Assembly: GCF_964340395.1 (NCBI RefSeq)
Contig: NC_135567.1
Span: forward strand, 17,300,306 to 17,310,305
Source: Glandiceps talaboti
Lineage: Eukaryota > Hemichordata > Enteropneusta > Spengelidae
Reading direction: 5' to 3'
Length of the DNA stretch: 10,000 nucleotides
Part shown: positions 1-6,400 of the stretch, piece by piece
How the letters are laid out: the number at the start of each line of letters is the position of its first letter
How positions within the stretch are numbered: position 1 is the first letter of the stretch
The notes under the pieces: generated by a model
Told to the model about the DNA's origin: nothing
The model's database searches: none
The model's input: the letters and a program-made list of their open reading frames with translations, nothing else
Program-made: the position numbers and the translations under genes

Positions 1-160
1 TGTGTCTGTCTGTCAATCTGTGCATATATATGTGCCTGTGTCTACATATGTTTTTATTGATATGTATACAATGATTATCCAACCAGATTTACAACTGGAC
101 TTGTTTTTCTATCAAATGTAAATAACCTTTGAAAGACCATCTATTATGTTTGTATTTCAG

Positions 161-296
161 GGCTATGGTGATTGGTTCTAAAGACATGACAAGTAGAGTA
201 CATGCAACTACACATCTTAGTAACCTTGTTATGTGTTCACTTGGTGGACATAAAGATGTTATTGTAGGAGCTTTCTTTGAAGACAAGTCATTAGAT
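161..296 (+). CDS. PWP2: PWP2 exon 1 of window (WD40 blade)
   Basis: The acceptor is tgtatttcag before 161; base 161 is the third base of a split codon (R by homology), followed by 45 codons from AMVIGSKDMTSR to FFEDKSLD. It corresponds to the human segment VVGSKDM...GGHKDAIVACFFESNSLD. GGHKD is a WD40 GH-type motif. The exon ends in phase 0 on GAT, and the donor is gtatccttt, a U12-type site. Part of its 3' end recurs at 691-763. Confidence 0.93.
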
Positions 297-382
297 GTAT
301 CCTTTGTAAATTGGAGATGATGTGTTGGAATGTCTCTGTATGTCTGTATGATTGGATGTTTGTTTGTTTGTTTGTGTGTTCC

Positions 383-442
<60 letters not shown>

Positions 443-458
443 AGTCTGACTTGATGTT

Positions 459-498
<40 letters not shown>

Positions 499-3400
499 TC
501 TGTCTGTCTGTCTGTCTGTTTGTCTCTGTTTGTCTGACTGGATGATTGTGTGTGTGTCTGTCTGTCTGTCTGTCTCTGGCTGGCTGGTTGGCTGGCTGGC
601 TGGGTGTTTGTCTGTCTGTCTGACTGGATGTTTGTGTCTGCCTGGCTGGCTGTCTGTTGGTGATTGTCTACGTCTGTTTGTGTCTGCCCGTAATGTTATT
701 GAAGTAGCTTTCTTTGAAGGCAAGTCATTGCATATATCCTTTGTAAATTGGAGATGATGTGTTAGTAATATATGTCTGTCTGCCTTTTTTGTCTGTCAGC
801 ATATCTGTCCACCAATCTATCTGCTAGTCTGTCCACCTGTCCCTCTGTTTATGTGTCTGTCTACACAATACCTAATTTGTTTGGGTATTGATAAATAAAA
901 ATGACATTACACATCAATTTTAAATCTTTAACAACATCAATTCAGGTGTATTCAGTAAGTAGAGATGGTGCCCTCAATGTGTGGGAAAGTAGTTTTGATT
1001 TAGAAGATTTGAGACCAGGAGAAAAGAAAGACAAACAGACGCACAAAGACAACCTAGATGAAGAGGAGAGAAACCAGAAATCAAGTGAACAAACGGACAA
1101 CAGTACAACAGATATGGTTAAATACACTAGAACAGCTAAGTAAGCAGAGTGAATTTTGCAAGATTTGAAATATTTCCTAAACATGGGGGGGGGGGGGGGG
1201 TATTTGTACACAAAAGTATACAAGTTGGAAAATACAGGATTAATTAAAGTATGTGGATGGTGTTGTTGTTGTTGTTGTTGCTGTTGTTTTCTGGAAATTT
1301 TTGGATTCTTAGACCTCACAATCTTCTAACAGCATTAGGTTTCTTCACCAACAACAAACTACAGACAAGTCACTTATGGAGGTCGTTCATTCTCATATGT
1401 CGCCCCTAAATTATGGAACTCTTTGCCGCTTGACGTTCGCCAAGCCTCCAGCCTGGATTGTTTCAAATCAAAATTGGAGACTTATTTGTTAACCAAAGCA
1501 TGTGGTGTGATTTAGCCTTTCAATGCTACTGAACAGAACATTGCTCTGGATATCAGTGGTATAGAAATAGAAATTTGATTGATTGATTGATTAATATTTC
1601 TTCTGTTGTTTTTAATTCACAGACATTTTTTCAACAAGGAAGGTGACTTTAATAATTTAACCTGTGCAAACTATCATAAACCAAGTCACATTTTGGTGAC
1701 TGGATTCCAATCTGGTGTTTTCCATCTACATGAACTACCAGATTTTAATTGTATCCACTCACTGAGGTAAGTAATACCAAACAAATAAAAACACGAACCA
1801 ACAGATTTTAATTGAATTCACTCACTGAGGTAAGTAATACCAAACAACTAAACACATGAACTACTAGACTTCAATTGTACCCACTCACTGAGGTAAGTAA
1901 TAACAAACAACTAACTACCCGGTACATGAACTGCAGGATTTTAATTGTATTCACTCACTGAGGTTAGTAATACCAAACAACTAAATAAATAAACTACCAG
2001 ACTTTATTTATTGGACTAGGAAAATTTGAAATGCCAATGAAATTCAAAATTTTCATCTATTCCTCACAGTGACCATTGTAATATTCAACTATTAGCATTT
2101 CAGATCAAAGCATAGCAGCCGTGACCTTTAACCCCACTGGTGATTGGATAGCTTTGGGATGTTCTGGTCTGGGACAACTACTTGTCTGGGAATGGCAGAG
2201 TGAATCCTATGTACTCAAACAACAAGGACATTTTAACAACATGACAAGTCTAGATTATTCCCCCGATGGTCAATATATTGTAACAGGTGGTGAAGACAGT
2301 AAGGTGGGTATATGTTTTATTAACCTTATCTGAGGGTAATATTGTTATTTAGCTTTTCAAATGGTCAAAATATTGTAACAGGTGGTGAAGACAGTAAGGT
2401 GGGTATATGTTATATTAACCTTATCTGAAGGTATATTGTTTATAATAGCTTTTCAGATGGTCAACGTATTGTAACAGGTGGTGACGACAGTAAGGTGGGT
2501 ATATGTTATATTACCCTCATAGAAGGTATATTGTTATTTAGCTTTTCAGATGATTAACATATTGTAACAGGCAGTGAAGACATTAAAGGTGGATATATGT
2601 TATATTAACCTTATATGAGGGTAATATTGTTTATAATATCTTTGGAGATGATTGATATATTCTAACGGGGGTGAAGATAGTAAGTTGGGTATATGTTATA
2701 TTACTATTCTATGAGGGTATTATTGTTTTTATTGACTTTCCAGAGTTGGTTAACATTACTACTGTACAGTACTAGTAAACTGATTACTGTGTGGGTATAT
2801 GTTATATTAACCTGATATGAGGGTAATATTGTTTTTTGTTTGGTTATTTTACAGGTCAAGGTATGGAGTACAAGTAGTGGGTTTTGTTTTGTAACATTCA
2901 CAGACCACAAAGCGGCCATTACTGCTGTACAGTTCGGATCTAGTGGACATGTCATCATATCAGCCTCATTGGATGGTACAGTCAGAGCATTTGATATGCA
3001 CAGGTAATATAAAACTATATTACATTGGTACAGTCAGAGAGAGAGAGAGATGACAAAATGACAATATGTATATTTACTAGATTAGTGGTCATTTGTTTTT
3101 TACCACTGCAGGGTACATGTATGTTACAACTAGGTGTCATTAAATTAACTAGGTCTATACATAAGAATGATGTAGTTCAGTTTCAACAAACCAGGTTTTC
3201 CCAGGAATTTTAACATGATGCTTTCTTTCCATTTCAGATACCGGAATTTCCGTACTTTCACATCACCACGCCCGGCACAATTCCAGTGTCTGGCGTTGGA
3301 TAATAGTGGTGAGATAGTATGTGCCGGATCAGTGGACACTTTTGAAATATTTGTATGGTCATTACAAACAGGCAGATTACTTGAGGTAAGAAAACACAAA

Positions 3401-6400
3401 CAGGAAAGTGTCAGACAGATACCCAGTATGGTTATAGCACAGCATTCTGTTCTTACCACAAACAACATTAATGTCTTCAATAGGGAACTTACAAACCCGC
3501 CATGTTGAATGTTGCATCATGGGAAATGTGATAATAAATACTAATCAATTAGCATTGTAAACAATAATGTTACATTGTTTGTTACCACAAATGACCAATT
3601 CATAGTTACCCTGACCATTGTGGGAGGTTTATTTTATCAGTAGCTCCAGATTAGGTAATACAATAACCACAGATAATCCCATAGTCATTTGCATCTGAGC
3701 ATGCTCAGTTTGGATTGCAAGTTCCCTATTGGAGCATTGATGTAAATATGATAACATTATCGCATCGTCATGTGAATTACTTTCAAATTAGAGGTTGAGT
3801 TTGTAATGAACTGAACAATGTAACCATAGCAATTGTTGCTATGTATTTCTATTTAAAATTATTCACGCACACCAGTCACACTTCGCATTTCCAGGATCTG
3901 AGCATTCATTTATGATGTTAATCCTTAATGTAAAAAGAAGAAGAAAAAGAAGTAAAATGTGGAGTATTTGGAGCAAAAGTCAGGTTGTCAATTAACCAAG
4001 AAATTAAATTGTTGTTGTCTTTGTTGCTAGGTGCTGGCAGGACATGAGGGCCCTATCGTCTCACTCAGTTTTAGCCCATCGGACACCATCTTGGCTAGTG
4101 CATCATGGGACAGGACTATGAAATTATGGGATGTATTTGAACGTAAAGGAGTCAGAGAATCATTTTTTGTGAACTCAGATGGTATGTATAGAGTTCACTG
4201 TTTGATGACTGTGATTTTGACATTTGGTTGGTGGGGGATGTGTCAACAATGGAGACTTGTTATTCATAGATCAAGGGATGGGCGTTTTTAGGAGCTAGGG
4301 ACAACATTTTTTGTTTGTGGGTTGTTTATTCCTTCTTGTTTGTGTTGTAGTTTTTTGTGTTTGTTTATGCAATAAAAAAAGAAGAAAAAAAAGTGTGTGT
4401 GTGTGGGGGGGGGGGGGGGGGTTATCCACTGCATCAGTATGCAAAGAATGCTAAGCACAAAGGTGTGTGATTTCATGACATATCAGCATTGAAGGTTAGT
4501 TTCGGAACATGAAGATAAGCAGTCGCTAAAATGACTTCTTGTACATGTGCACCAGGCTTAGAAATTTATAACATTAGTTTTTTGGAATTAGTTGAAGAAT
4601 TTAAAATTGTAAAATTTTCTAGTACCAAAAATATCTAGGTGTACATTATCTTCAGCCATAAATGAAACCTCAGTCAAAGATTCTATCTGTAGTTTCTCAA
4701 GTTTCAAAATACAGTATAAATTTTGAATTATGATATTTTCAAAAATAATAAATTTATTTTTTCTTTCATCAATGACAGCATTATGTGTCGCATATCGCCC
4801 AGATGGTAAAGAAGTTGCCGTAGCAACCTTGAAATGTCAGATAACCTTCTTTGACGTGGGCACGAGTACAGAGACCGGAAGTATAGAAGGCAGGCATGAT
4901 TTAGGAAGTGGACGTAAAGAAACTGATTTAATTACGGCAAAAAATACAGCAAAGTCAAAGTAAGGCAATAGTCAATTTTCTGGTTCCAAGATTCATTGCG
5001 CAAGAGGACGTCGCTTATCTTGTTATGTTTAGTCTTGTTTTGTCTTTATTACGTTTGAAATAACATTTTCATTGTGAAATGATGGAAAGACATGTTGACC
5101 TCTTTGATTATGAATGATTTTATATAACAAAGACTAAAAACCATCAATGACAGAGAGTGATTTTACAGGTGAACCCAGGGCACGGTCAGGTGACATCCAT
5201 CCCCTGAGTACTGCGTGCAAACCCCTCAGCGCGTGCACATTACATGGCGCTGTATGAATAGACGTGCAATGCATCTTGGAACTGGCAATGGGTATATTGT
5301 GAACTTTTAAAACTTTTAAAACTACACAAGCTTTTTGATAAAACAAACGACGATATCTTCACAGAATATTTCTAAATATCAATAATAAAAAAAGAAAATG
5401 TATATGTTACAACTTACAGGACCAATTAACCATAAGTAGCACAATAACATGATTGAATTGGAGCAACTATTTTTCAGAATGTTAACAACACTTTGTTGCT
5501 CAGCTGCTTAGGGGTAACCTATTCTAGCAGCTGGCAAAAAAACTGTTACAGTATAAAAAAAAGAAAAAAGAAAAAGAAAAAAGAAGAAATTTGTGTACGG
5601 CTGGCAGTCTGCACTGCCTAGCTTGCTACACACTGCAATGTGCAATGCGGTAATGGCACGTCATGTGACAGCTCTCGCATGATTTAAAAATATCTCATCA
5701 AGTGAGCCACCCCAAAAACTTAATATGTTATTGTTCTTAATCTTATTATAATTTTCAGAGCTTTTACAACCCTGTGTTATTCAGCCGATGGTTCATGTAT
5801 TCTGGCAGCTGGCAAATCTAAACATATCTGTATCTATAACGTCAAGGAACAGATTTTGGTGAAAAAGTTCGAAATATCACATAATTTGTCACTTGATGCA
5901 ATGGAGGTAAGTCTGACATACATGGATATATGAAAGGAAAACTTCAATTAAAGTAGCCATATGGATGAGGATTGGGTATTTATTTTGGATTTTTAATTTA
6001 CAAAATAATTTATTATGGCTTCCTACTTGAGAAATCAATGTGAAACAACATTGATGAAGTCGGTGTTTGTAACTCAATACATTGCAAAAAACTAAAAAAC
6101 ATATATTATTTGATAAATTTCGCTGATTTACGTACAATAACGAACATTTTAGACGCTTATCAGTCTTTTGCAATTTATTGAGTTACAAACAAGGACTTGG
6201 TCTATGTTGTTTCATTTTGATTTTTCAAGTGGGAAGTCATGATAAAATTTCGTTGATTTACGTACAATAACGAACATTTTAGACACTTATCAGTCCTTTG
6301 CAATTTATTGAGTTACAAACGCAGACTTGGCATATGTTGTTTCATTTTGATTTTTCAAGTAGGAAGCCATGATAAAATTGTTTTGTAAATTAAAAATCCA

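Noticed and set aside
259-723. 154-codon open frame on the - strand rich in Arg-Gln-Thr-Asp
   Set aside because: It is the translation of the TGTC/TG microsatellite; no protein character.
942-1319. - strand open frame with polyglutamine and polyproline
   Set aside because: It lies opposite exon 2 and reads the (TGT)n and poly(G) tracts; a shadow frame.
4182-4240. tgatga motif in intron 7 as a box C of an intronic snoRNA
   Set aside because: No convincing box D, terminal stem or internal boxes. I searched the other introns by eye for C/D signals and found none, though ribosome-biogenesis genes often host snoRNAs.
4765-4778. catcaatgacag at the exon 8 acceptor also occurs in the intron 8 element near 5143
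   Set aside because: Twelve bases only, with no similarity beyond; probably chance.
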